In this document: positions 34,221 to 43,100 of the stretch, one piece after another
How positions within the stretch are numbered: the stretch's first letter is position 1
Layout: each line of letters begins with the position of its first letter
Assembly (NCBI GenBank): GCA_021296535.1
Contig: JAGWAG010000035.1
Coordinates: 1 to 44,156, forward strand
Origin: Acidobacteriota bacterium
Lineage (GTDB): Bacteria > Acidobacteriota > Thermoanaerobaculia > Multivoradales > Multivoraceae
Length of the DNA stretch: 44,156 bases
Reading direction: 5' to 3'
Translations under genes and position numbers: made by a program
The notes under the pieces: generated by a model
What the model saw: only the letters and a program-made list of their open reading frames with translations
Told to the model about the DNA's origin: nothing
The model's database searches: none

Positions 34221-36055
34221 CAACCCGAAGCCTTCGCCGTCCACAACTCGCCTTCCGTCTCCGTGTCCTCCCCCTTGTCGTCCTCTTCGCCGGCCGCCTT
34301 GGCGACCTTGACCTCCGCCGGCTCGGCCGGCCGCAACCACACCGGCTGGCTCCAGCCCATCGGCTGACGTGAAGGCGTCGCACCGAGGTAGAACAACGCC
34401 TCGCTGACGATGCGCTGGAAGGCCGGCGCCGCGACTTCGCCGCCACCGGTCGCGACGGTCGGCTCGTCGATCATCACCAGGCAGACCAGTCGGGGCGCCC
34501 GGGCCGGAGCGATACCCACGAAACCGGCGACGCGCCCGGTCTCCGAGTAGCCGCCCGAGTCCGACTTCTCCGCTGTCCCCGTCTTGCCCGCTACCCGGTA
34601 GCCGGCGATGGCGGCCTTGCGGCCGGTACCGCTGACGACGACTTCCTCGAGCAGACGGACCACCTGGTACGCGGTGGACTTGGAGATCACGCGCCGGCTA
34701 CGACCGGTGGGGCGCACGTCGACCGTCTCGCCGTCGCGCTCCAGCGCTTTGACGATGTAGGGCTGGTTCCACGTCCCCCCGTTGGCAATCGCCGCGTAGG
34801 CGTTCGCGAGCTGGAGGGGCGTCACGGCCAGGCCGTGACCGAACGAGGCATAGGCCGTCGTCTCGATATCCCACACCCTTAGCGGCACGATGCCCGGATG
34901 CTCCCCACCGATGTCGATGCCGGTCGCGGCACCGAACCCGAAGGTCGCGATGAGCTGCTGAAGCGTCTCGCCTCCGACCAGTTGGCCGGCCTTGATCGCG
35001 CAGACGTTGCTCGACTTGGCAATCGCCGTGCGGAAGGTGAGTTCCGGGAACGGCTTGTGGTCCCTGATTCGCGCCTTGCCGACGCGAATGAAACCGTTGC
35101 CGCAGTCCATGATCTGGTCGGCGTGAACCACCTGCCGCTCGAACGCTCCCGCCGCCGTGATCGTCTTGAACGTGGAGCCCGGCTCGTAGGAATCCTGGAT
35201 CACCCGGTTCCGGCGCTCGTCGGGCCCGAAATCGCCGAACTGGTTCGGGTCGAACGCCGGATAGGAGGCCATCGCCAGCACCGCCGAATCCTCTGGCGCC
35301 AGAATCACCACGTTGCCCGCCTTGGCCTTCCACGACTCGATCGTCTCGCGCAGGACCCGCTCCGCCAGGTGCTGGATCGTCGCGTCGATCGTCAGGTGAA
35401 GGTCCGCTCCCGCCTTCGGTTCGCCCAGCGAACCGGCGACGACGACCAGCCGCTGCTGGCCGTCCCGAAGCACGTGCCGGCTGACCGCCTCGCCCGCGAC
35501 CTCGTCGTCGTACCGGAGTTCGAGCCCCGCGAGGCTGCGGTCCGTACCGACGAAGCCGAGTACATGCGCCATCAGCGAGCCCATCGGGTACTCGCGCTTG
35601 CTCTCCGCCAGGAAGTAGAGGCCCGGAAAGGCGGTCAGATCGATCCCGTCGGCCACGTCGCGGTCGAGCTTCCGCGCCAGCGGCACATGCCCCGACTTCT
35701 GCAACAGCGCCTCGATCCTCTCCTCGGAGCGGCCCACCAGCGGTGCAATCGTCGCGGCCAGCGACGCCGGATCGTCCACCTTGGCCGTTTCGGCATAGAG
35801 CGTCCGGGTCTCGACCGACACCGCCATCGTCCTGCGCCGCGCGTCGTAGATCGTCCCGCGCTTGGGGTTCAGAACGACTTCGCTGCGCTGCTGCCGCGCC
35901 GCGCGCTCCCGGTACGTGTCGGCGTCCCGAATCTGCAGATCCAGGAGCCGCCAACCGATCGCGCCCATCCACACACCGGCAAACGCGACCAGGATGACCA
36001 ACCTTCCGAAGTAGCGCCGCCGGACGCCCCTGGCGCGAGGTCCGAGGGCGTTCAC
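34220..36055 (-). CDS. ftsI: Peptidoglycan D,D-transpeptidase FtsI (PBP3)
   Basis: FtsI is the septal class B penicillin-binding protein that cross-links peptides made by FtsW. It has 611 residues. A basic tail and one membrane helix (LVILVAFAGVWMGAIGW) are followed by the pedestal domain (NPKRGTIYDARRRTMAVSV). The catalytic SxxK is in DSYEPGSTFKTI (~294), SxN in IAKSSNVCAI, and KTG in YRVAGKTGTAEKS. No PASTA domain is seen; the last ~55 residues are an acidic low-complexity tail. The start is GTG at 36055, overlapping ftsL as GTGA. Confidence 0.97.
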   Translation of the reverse strand: MNALGPRARGVRRRYFGRLVILVAFAGVWMGAIGWRLLDLQIRDADTYRERAARQQRSEVVLNPKRGTIYDARRRTMAVSVETRTLYAETAKVDDPASLAATIAPLVGRSEERIEALLQKSGHVPLARKLDRDVADGIDLTAFPGLYFLAESKREYPMGSLMAHVLGFVGTDRSLAGLELRYDDEVAGEAVSRHVLRDGQQRLVVVAGSLGEPKAGADLHLTIDATIQHLAERVLRETIESWKAKAGNVVILAPEDSAVLAMASYPAFDPNQFGDFGPDERRNRVIQDSYEPGSTFKTITAAGAFERQVVHADQIMDCGNGFIRVGKARIRDHKPFPELTFRTAIAKSSNVCAIKAGQLVGGETLQQLIATFGFGAATGIDIGGEHPGIVPLRVWDIETTAYASFGHGLAVTPLQLANAYAAIANGGTWNQPYIVKALERDGETVDVRPTGRSRRVISKSTAYQVVRLLEEVVVSGTGRKAAIAGYRVAGKTGTAEKSDSGGYSETGRVAGFVGIAPARAPRLVCLVMIDEPTVATGGGEVAAPAFQRIVSEALFYLGATPSRQPMGWSQPVWLRPAEPAEVKVAKAAGEEDDKGEDTETEGELWTAKASG

Positions 36056-36438
36056 TGCGCGGCCTCCGACACCGTTCCGGCCCGGACCAGGGAGGCACTC
36101 TCCGAGTTCAGGAAGATCATCTGGTCCAGCGTCGGTGGCGCCATGCCGAGTTGCTCCAGGGCCAGCGCCGACAGCCGCTCAGGCCGCGTGAGCCGAGTGG
36201 CTTCCAACTCGAGCAGACGCTCTTCCTGGAGCAGATCCTCCAGGCGCTGTTCGAGCGCTTCGATCCGGTAGCCGGCCTCGAGGCCCTGTTCGTGCACCCA
36301 GGTGTAAGCGAACACCGCGGCGGCGAACGGCAGGACGATCGCGACCAGCCGCCACAAGCCGCGGAGCCGGCCCGGATCGCGCTGGCGCACGAGGAAGGGA
36401 TTCGCGATTTCCTTGCTGACGCTGTAACCGGTCTTCAC
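36052..36438 (-). CDS. ftsL: Cell division protein FtsL
   Basis: FtsL is a small bitopic protein that pairs with FtsB to activate FtsWI. It has 128 residues: a charged cytoplasmic tail (1-28), one membrane helix (LVAIVLPFAAAVFAYTWV), and a coiled coil (YRIEALEQRLEDLLQEERLL) ending in the LTRPERLSALALEQLGM element typical of FtsL. Assignment rests on this topology and on its place between rsmH and ftsI. The start is GTG at 36438. The ribosome site is not obvious. Confidence 0.9.
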   Translation of the reverse strand: MKTGYSVSKEIANPFLVRQRDPGRLRGLWRLVAIVLPFAAAVFAYTWVHEQGLEAGYRIEALEQRLEDLLQEERLLELEATRLTRPERLSALALEQLGMAPPTLDQMIFLNSESASLVRAGTVSEAAQ

Positions 36439-36462
36439 AATTCACGAATCCCGTCTGTACCG

Positions 36463-37467
36463 CTACAGCCTCCGGGCCGCGCGCAAGCGGGCGGACCGCG
36501 ACCGCGGGTTGTACTGCACCTCGCTCGGCTGCGGTCGGATCGGCTTCTTCGTCATCAGTTCGATCAGCCGCGTTTCGGCGAACGGACGCCCGGTGATCGG
36601 ATCGACCTCGCCACGGGCGTTCGCCCGAAGCCGGTGCTTGACGATCCGGTCTTCCAGGCTGTGGTACGAGATGACGACCAGCCGGCCGTCCTGCTCGAGC
36701 AGATTCACCGCCCGCTCGAGGGACGCCCCCAATCCGGACAGCTCCTCGTTGACCGCGATCCGAAGCGCCTGGAAGGTCCTCGTCGCGGCATCGATCGACC
36801 GGCCCCCGGGCACGCGGCGGCCCCGCCTCACCCTGGAGGCCCCGACCGTCTCGTGAACCAGATCCCGTAGCTCGTCCGTCGTCTCGATCGGACTGCGGCG
36901 ACGACGTTCCACGATCGCTCTGGCGATCCTGCGCGCCTGACGCTCCTCGCCGTAGTCGCGGAGCACGGTCTCCAACACGCTCTGGGATTCAAGGTTCACG
37001 ATGTCCCTCGCTGTCGTCGTTGCCGATCGAGTCGATTGATCCATCCGCATGTCGAGCGGACCCGAGTGCCGGAAACTGAAACCGCGACCCGGCTGGTCCA
37101 GTTGCAATGACGAAACGCCGAGGTCGGCGAGGATTCCCGCCGGCTTCCCGATGCCCGCCGCGGCCACGACCTCGTCGATCGAATGAAAGTTGCCGTGCAC
37201 GAGAAGGACTCGCGAACCGAACTCATGCAGCCTTCGCCGGGCGTGCTCCAGGGCTTCTTCATCGCGGTCGATGCCGAGCACACGCGCGTCGGGGAAGCGT
37301 CCGAGGAGCTCCGCGGAATGACCGCCAAGGCCGACCGTGCAGTCGACGAACCAGCCGCCGCGTTCGGGAGCGAGAAAGCCCAGGGTCTCGCCGACCAGAA
37401 CGGGCTGGTGCCGGAGTTTCTGGCCGTCGCCATCCACATCACTTGACATCCCTGTTGCGAGACGCAT
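36463..37467 (-). CDS. rsmH: 16S rRNA (cytosine-1402-N4)-methyltransferase
   Basis: RsmH (MraW) methylates the N4 of C1402 in the 16S rRNA decoding site. It has 334 residues. HQPVLVGETLGFLAPERGGWFVDCTVGLGGHS holds the SAM-binding start (D-x-T-x-G-x-G-G-H), followed by VLGIDRDEEALEHARRRL, ILADLGVSSLQLDQPGRGFSF, and the C-terminal VVISYHSLEDRIVKH with NPRSRSARLRAARR. The ATG at 37467 has GAGG about six bases upstream and overlaps mraZ by 29 bases. A second ATG six codons later (37449) is equally possible. Confidence 0.96.
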   Translation of the reverse strand: MRLATGMSSDVDGDGQKLRHQPVLVGETLGFLAPERGGWFVDCTVGLGGHSAELLGRFPDARVLGIDRDEEALEHARRRLHEFGSRVLLVHGNFHSIDEVVAAAGIGKPAGILADLGVSSLQLDQPGRGFSFRHSGPLDMRMDQSTRSATTTARDIVNLESQSVLETVLRDYGEERQARRIARAIVERRRRSPIETTDELRDLVHETVGASRVRRGRRVPGGRSIDAATRTFQALRIAVNEELSGLGASLERAVNLLEQDGRLVVISYHSLEDRIVKHRLRANARGEVDPITGRPFAETRLIELMTKKPIRPQPSEVQYNPRSRSARLRAARRL

Positions 37468-37912
37468 TCAGCGCCTCGAGATCGTCCGTCAGTTCGTCCA
37501 GGTCGTCGTCAGTGAACGGATCCGCGTTCAGGTCGCTTTCCATCCGCTCGAGGTTCCAGACCTCAAGCCGGTCCGGGCGACCGAAGATGACGACTTCGCC
37601 CTCGATCCCCGCCGTGGCGCGCAACTTCGCCGGAACCATCAGTCGCCCCTGGGAGTCGAGTCGGCTCTGCTGGCCGAAGTAGCTGACCCGGGCCTCCCAC
37701 TTGCGACGCAGCCTGTGAGTCGCGGGCAGGCCCGCCATTCGCTCTTCCTCCTGTTCCCAGAGCCGCAGGGGGTAGAGCCAGGCGCAGTCGCCCTTCAGCG
37801 AAGTCGCGAAGATGTCGGGGCCGAAACGCTCCTGCAACGGGCGCAGGAACACGCTTGGGACCTTCAGGCGGCCCTTGGCGTCGATCTTTGCTAGTGCATG
37901 CCCTCGGAACAT
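37439..37912 (-). CDS. mraZ: Transcriptional regulator MraZ
   Basis: MraZ is a ring-shaped AbrB-fold DNA-binding protein that controls its own dcw operon. From the ATG at 37912 it has 157 residues, with AGGA seven bases upstream. The first swapped-hairpin motif is MFRGHALAKIDAKGRLKVPS and the second is RLDSQGRLMVPAKLRATAG, the two DxKGR/DxQGR repeats of the family. An acidic tail (ADPFTDDDLDELTDDLEALN) extends past the usual end. A longer reading from 37963 adds 17 residues that do not resemble the family. Operator-like repeats lie 68-113 bases upstream of the start. Confidence 0.95.
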   Translation of the reverse strand: MFRGHALAKIDAKGRLKVPSVFLRPLQERFGPDIFATSLKGDCAWLYPLRLWEQEEERMAGLPATHRLRRKWEARVSYFGQQSRLDSQGRLMVPAKLRATAGIEGEVVIFGRPDRLEVWNLERMESDLNADPFTDDDLDELTDDLEALNASRNRDVK

Positions 37913-37974
37913 CGCAACGTCCTGAAGGGTCAGGTGGGCCCCAATACCCACAAAACCTGACACTCAGACGGGCG

Positions 37975-38025
37975 ACGTTACCACTTTTGGGCCATTTCTG
38001 TCTACTTCAGACCACTTTGCTCCAC
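37975..38025 (-). promoter_or_regulatory. Candidate mraZ promoter within MraZ-box-like direct repeats
   Basis: On the minus strand, GTGGA (38025-38021), GTGGT (38015-38011), GTAGA (38005-38001) and ATGGC (37995-37991) lie exactly 10 bases apart, and another GTGGT (37984-37980) follows after 11. Three of the units are preceded by A-rich triplets (AAAGTGGT, GAAGTAGA, AAAAGTGGT). Known MraZ operators are tandem decamers of this type (TGGGN-N5 in E. coli, AAAGTG-containing units in Mycoplasma). A -35 TAGACA (38004-37999) and a -10 TAACGT (37980-37975) with an 18-base spacer are interleaved, so binding would block the polymerase. The leader would be about 55 bases and contains a CCTGA/TCAGG hairpin over the ribosome site. 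Confidence 0.6.
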
Positions 38026-38101
38026 CCAACCGGGACCGAAGGCCGCGACGACCACGCGAAGACGCTGGACGACAACCGGACGCGAGCGACCGGCTGAAAC
38101 G

Positions 38102-39255
38102 TCAGGGTTGCCCGTCGGCCTCCTCGGCCGTTTCGGCGGAGGACTCCTCGGCCGCTTCGCCAGGAGATTCCTCGACCTCCGGCGCCTGGGCTCCGGGAGC
38201 GAACGGGGCGAGCAGTCCCAGCGCGTCCGCGTCGAGCGAAGGCGACTCGACGGGCCGGTATCCCTTCGCTTCTTCGGGAAGCCGCTCGACGATGTAGGCG
38301 GCATCGGCGAGTTCGGTCATGTAGAGGTCGTACTCCTCGGAGAACAGCCGGTTCCGTTCTTCCTGCTGGATCGCGTCGCGCACGTCCTCGAACGGCTGGA
38401 CAGTCGCCGGCGTACGCTCCAGCATCTTCAGAACATGCAGACCGCCGCGAGCCGCGGTCGCTTCGGCAACACCGTCGACTTCGAGCTCCCAGGCAACGGC
38501 ATCGAGGGCGGGCGCGAGATCGCCCGCCGTGACCCAACCGACATCGACGGCCGTGACCCCTTCGCCAAGCCCTTCCGCCACTTCGGCGGCCGTGCCGCCG
38601 GCCATCATCCGCGTACGCGCCAGCGCCGCCAACGGCGCCACACGGTCGGCCGGGACGACAGCCTCCAGGACGACGACGCTCCGGAATGCGGAAACGCTCC
38701 TGGTTCTCGCGGTAGAAGCGTCGCAGGTCTTCGTCTTCCACGACGACCCGAGGCGCCACCTCCCGGCCGCGGACCACGTTGCCTCGCAACTGCTTGTGGA
38801 TCTGCGACCGGAAGTCCTCCACCCGCATGCCCTGTTGCGCCAGTGCCTGACGGAACTGTTCGTCGTCGAACCCGACTCGCTCCTTGGTGGCGCGGAGTTG
38901 TTCCTCCACGTCGCTCTCGTCGATGACGACAGCCAACTGGTCCGCCCGCGACATGATGAGCAGTTCTTCGAACAGAGCCTTCATGACGAAGCGGCCCGCA
39001 TCGGCGACCCGCTCCTGCCGCTCCTGCTCCGTCAGTCCGGGTGTGTTCCGGACGCCGGCGATCTGCTCGTTGACGGCCCTCTCGTAGTCGTACAGGGTCG
39101 CGATGCGGTCGTTGACCCGCAGCACGACGCGATTCTCCGCGCCCGGCGAGGACTGGGAGAGCCGCCAACACCAGCCAGGTCGCCAGGGAGCCGGCGAGTG
39201 GGCATGCAATGCGAAGCGCGGCAAGTCGAGACCCGCCCGGGTTGCGTCGAATCAT
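38102..39255 (-). pseudogene. SurA-like periplasmic chaperone / parvulin isomerase, two frameshifts
   Basis: This is a predicted periplasmic folding factor for outer-membrane proteins. The signal peptide (LATWLVLAALPVLAG) from the ATG at 39255 runs into a frame break near the CCC at 39142-39144. The next frame gives NRVVLRVNDRIATLYDYERA, the SurA N-domain (FVMKALFEELLIMSRADQL), and VEDFRSQIHKQLRGNVV up to ERFRIPE. A second break near 38670-38685 leads to SVVVLEAVVPADRVAPLAAL and one parvulin domain (DVGWVTAGDLAPALDAVAWEL, GGLHVLKMLERT). A Glu/Ala-rich tail ends the protein. The span is two bases over 384 codons, fitting one extra base at each break. It is the gene directly upstream of the mraZ promoter region. 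Confidence 0.85.
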
Positions 39256-39266
39256 CCTTTTCTACC

Positions 39267-40121
39267 TCATTCTCCGGCGGCCGGATCCGCGAGCTCGCCG
39301 TTGTACTCGAAGGGCAGCCGCTCCACCGCGACGCGCAGATTGTACTCCTGCCGGGCTTCCGCCGCGGCTGCTCGAACAAGCTCTTCGCCCTGCGCCTCCT
39401 CCAACAGAGTCCTTATCCCCGGCGTCGCCTGAGCGAGCGTCAGGGTCTCTTCCGGCAGGTGGCGCTCGACCTGGAAGATACGGAAGCCGTAGTCGGCCTC
39501 GAGCAGCTCGCTCCATTCTCCCTCGTCAAGCTCGAAGACGACTTCGGCAAGTGCCGGCGGAAGATCCTCGCGTGACAGTTCGCCCTGAAGGCCGCCGAAC
39601 GGCGCGCTGGGGCCAATCGACCGCAGCCGCACCACCTCGCCGAAGTCCACACCGGCTTCGAGTTCCGCCAGGGCCAGCTCGGCGGCCGCGCGATCCTGGA
39701 CCAGGATCTGACGCAGGCGTACGCGCGGCGGCCGCGCGAAGTCACTCCGGTGTTCGGCGTAGTAGCTCTCGATCTCCGACAACGACACGACCGGCGGCGA
39801 CACCTCGAGCAACCGCATAGCGGCCTGATGGACCGTCGCTTCCCCATCCACGAGCCCGCGCTCCCGGGCCAGATGAACGAGCAGCCGGTCGTCGACGAAG
39901 CGCTCGAAAAGGCGGGAAAGCACCGCGCTGCCAGAGCGCGAAGCGTCATCGCCAAGGGACTCTTCCACGTAGCCGCGAAAGTCCTCATAGTGAAAATCCT
40001 GGTTGCCGATTCGCGCCACCACTCCCTCCGGCAGGTTGCCGCCGCCACAGCCCAAGGCCATCCCGAGCAGGAGACAGGTCCAGACCCGCCGCCTCACCCG
40101 CGAGTCCAGCCGCCCACTCAA
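39267..40121 (-). CDS. Lipoprotein parvulin-type peptidyl-prolyl isomerase
   Basis: This 284-residue protein is a periplasmic prolyl isomerase anchored by lipid. The N-terminus LLLGMALGCGGG is a lipobox with the modified Cys near residue 25. A SurA-like N-domain (VVARIGNQDFHYEDFRGYVE; RLFERFVDDRLLVHLARERG) precedes a canonical parvulin domain: PPRVRLRQILVQDRAAAE, GVDFGEVVRLRSIGPSAPFGG, LPPALAEVVFELDEGEWSE and YGFRIFQVERH. The start is TTG at 40121, overlapping the mfd stop as TTGA, with GGAG eight bases upstream. It pairs with the SurA-like gene 11 bases downstream. Confidence 0.9.
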   Translation of the reverse strand: MSGRLDSRVRRRVWTCLLLGMALGCGGGNLPEGVVARIGNQDFHYEDFRGYVEESLGDDASRSGSAVLSRLFERFVDDRLLVHLARERGLVDGEATVHQAAMRLLEVSPPVVSLSEIESYYAEHRSDFARPPRVRLRQILVQDRAAAELALAELEAGVDFGEVVRLRSIGPSAPFGGLQGELSREDLPPALAEVVFELDEGEWSELLEADYGFRIFQVERHLPEETLTLAQATPGIRTLLEEAQGEELVRAAAAEARQEYNLRVAVERLPFEYNGELADPAAGE

Positions 40122-43100
40122 TGGACGGTCTCCGAACCGGCGAGCCGCGGCAACGGTTCACCCGACAGCAACTGCAGGAGCTGGAGCGTTATTTCAAGAG
40201 CCTGTGGCCCCGGTATCCCGGAGAGCGTCAGGACCCCATCCGGGGTAAAGCTGGCGCCTTCCCGCTCGGAAACGAAGTGGATCAGGCGGTCCACATCGAC
40301 CTTCGCGTCGCGGCGAAGTCGAACCGTCAAAAGGTCGCCCCGGTGCGCGACCGACTGAACGCCCAGGGACTCGGCGATCCGCTTCAGTTCCGCGCCGCGA
40401 ATCAGAGCATGCACCGCCTCCGGCGGCGGCCCGAAACGGTCCCGCAGTTCGGCCAGCAGGATCTCCGGATCCTCGTCGGCGTCCGCCAGGCGCCGGTAGA
40501 TCTCGAGTCGCAGGGAAATCTCGCCGATGTAGTCCTCCGGAATCGACATCGTCGCCGGCAGGCTGATCGACGCCGACGGCCTGTCCGCCGGCGCCTCGCC
40601 CCGGAGTTCGGCGATCGTCTGCTCCAGCATCTTCATGTAGGTCTCGATTCCCACTTCCGCGATGTGGCCACTCTGTTCGGCTCCCAACAGGTTGCCGGCG
40701 CCCCGGATTTCCAGGTCACGAGCCGCGATCCGAAAGCCCGCGCCCAGCTCGGTGAACTCCCGGATGGCGACGAGTCGCTTGCGCGCCTCCTCCGAGAGCA
40801 CCGTGTCCGGGGGCGCCAGAAGGTAGCAGTAGCCCAGTTGATCGCTGCGTCCGACCCGGCCGCGTAGCTGGTAGAGCTGAGCCAGACCGAAGCGGTCCGC
40901 CCGGTGAACGAGCATCGTGTTCACGTTTGGGATGTCGATCCCGTTCTCGATGATCGTGGTCGCGAGCAACAGGTCGTACTCACCGGAAGTGAACGCCCGC
41001 ATGCGCTTGCCCAGCTCGGCTTCCTCCATCTGGCCGTGACCGACGGTGATCCGGAGCCCCGGCACGAGTTCACGCAGATAGCGGAGCATGCCCTCGATGT
41101 CCTCCACCCGGTTGTAGACGAAGAACACCTGGCCACCCCGCTCGACCTCGAACTCGATCGCCTCGCGGACGAGGTCGCCCGAGAACGGCAACACCCGTGT
41201 CTCGACCGCCATCCGGTCCCGTGGCGGCGATTCGATCAGCGACAGGTCCCTGACCCCCGCCAGCGACAACTGCAATGTCCGCGGCACGGGCGTCGCCGAC
41301 ATCGCCAGCACGTGAACGTTGCGCTTCAACTCGCGCAGGCGTTCCTTCTGGGCAACCCCAAAGCGCTGCTCCTCGTCGATGATCACCAGGCCCAGGCAGG
41401 GCATGTCGATGTCGCGGCTCAGGAGTCGATGGGTACCGATGAGAATGTGAATCTCGCCAGCCGCCAGACGCTCCCGGATCCTCCTGACCTGGGCCGCCGA
41501 ACGGAACCGGGACACCATCTCGATCTGGTAGTCGAAGCCCTGGAAGCGCCTCCGGAAGACCTGCAGGTGCTGATCGGCGAGAATCGTCGTCGGCGCCAGG
41601 ACCGCGACCTGCAGTCCGTTGTCCACCGCCTTGAACGCGGCCCGCATCGCCACCTCGGTCTTGCCGAAGCCGACGTCGCCGCACAGCAGCCGGTCCATCG
41701 GCTGTTCGCGGCGCAGATCCTCCTTGATCGTGTGCACCGCCTCCAGTTGATCCGGCGTCTCCTCGTAGCTGAAGGCGCTCTCGAACTGCAACTGGCGGTC
41801 GCTGTCCTCGTTCATCGGCACGGCCTGCGCAAGCCGTCGCTCCGCGTAGAGCTTCAACAGATCGGTGGCGATCGCCTTCAGGCTGCGACTGATCCGGCTC
41901 TTCTTCTTCGCCCAACTGCTGCCGCCCAACTGGTCGAGCCGGGGCGCGAGCCCATCGATGCCGCTGTAGCGCTCGATCTCGTTGAGGCGCGTCAACGGCA
42001 GCAGCAGCGTGCGGCCCGACGAGTAGAGAACTTCCATGACCTCCACCGCCCGCGATTTCCTGCGAGGCGCGTACTCCTCTACTTCGGGCCCGTCGCCGGG
42101 CGGACCTTCCAGCGTCCTGAGCCCCAGGAACTGGCCGATGCCGTGATCCTCGTGAACCACGAACTCGCCGACCCGAAGGTCCCCGAGGCCCGACACGAAG
42201 GGCCCCATCCGGCGGCGGCGGGGCGCCGGCGCCCGGCGCCTGAAGAGCTGCCCCTCGCCGAAGAGCACGAGACCGGCCGACGGCAGCCGGAAGCCCCGTC
42301 CCAGTTCGCCGTCAACCAGGCGCACTGCGCCTCCATCCCAGTCGATCTCGCGATTGCCGAGTATCTGGCGGAGCGATTCGTGACGCCCGGCCCGCGCGAC
42401 CAGCCACAGGTCGTCGCCGCGAGCCGCGGCAGTCTCCACTTCGCGCGGAAAACGGGGAAGCTGATCGATCAGGACATCCGTTGCGACACCGCCGAAGTCG
42501 ACCCGGGTGCGTCTGCCGGCCCGCTCGTCCAGCGCGCCGCCGATCCGGAGAGTCGCGTCCTCGACGAGGTCGAGCACCTCGGCGCTGGGCACCGTCAATC
42601 GTTCGGGCTCGGCGACGATGTCACCGTCGTCGGACCGTCTCGCGTACTCGTCCCAGAGCATCTCGGTGTGCTGCTCGATCTCCCGTCGCACCCGGTCGAG
42701 CTCGACCACGACCACCGTGGCATCCGTCATTACCTCACCGAGACTCGTACTCCGCTGCAACAGCGGCAGGTACTTCTCCCATCCCGGGAAGGGCTCCCCC
42801 TCCACCATTTCCTGCAAGCTGGTCCGGGCAGGTTCGGCCAGATCGTCACCCCGTTCCTCCAGCAGCACCAGGGCCAGTTCGGCGGCCTGCTCCGACGCGG
42901 CCGCGAAGGGCGTAAGGGGCCGCAGGCGCAACGACTCGACCTCCTCCTCGGAGCGCTGCGTCGAAGCGTCGAAGCGGTGGATGCTCTCGATCGTGTCGCC
43001 GAACAGGTCGAGTCGCGCCGGCCGCGGTTCGCCGGGGGCGAAGAGATCGAAGACGCCGCCCCGTTGCGCCACCGCACCCACCGCCGCGACCAGATCGGCG

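Noticed and set aside
37920-37960. TGGGTATTGGGG near the mraZ start as a second set of E. coli-type MraZ boxes
   Set aside because: The two TGGG cores are seven bases apart rather than ten, so they do not fit the operator periodicity.
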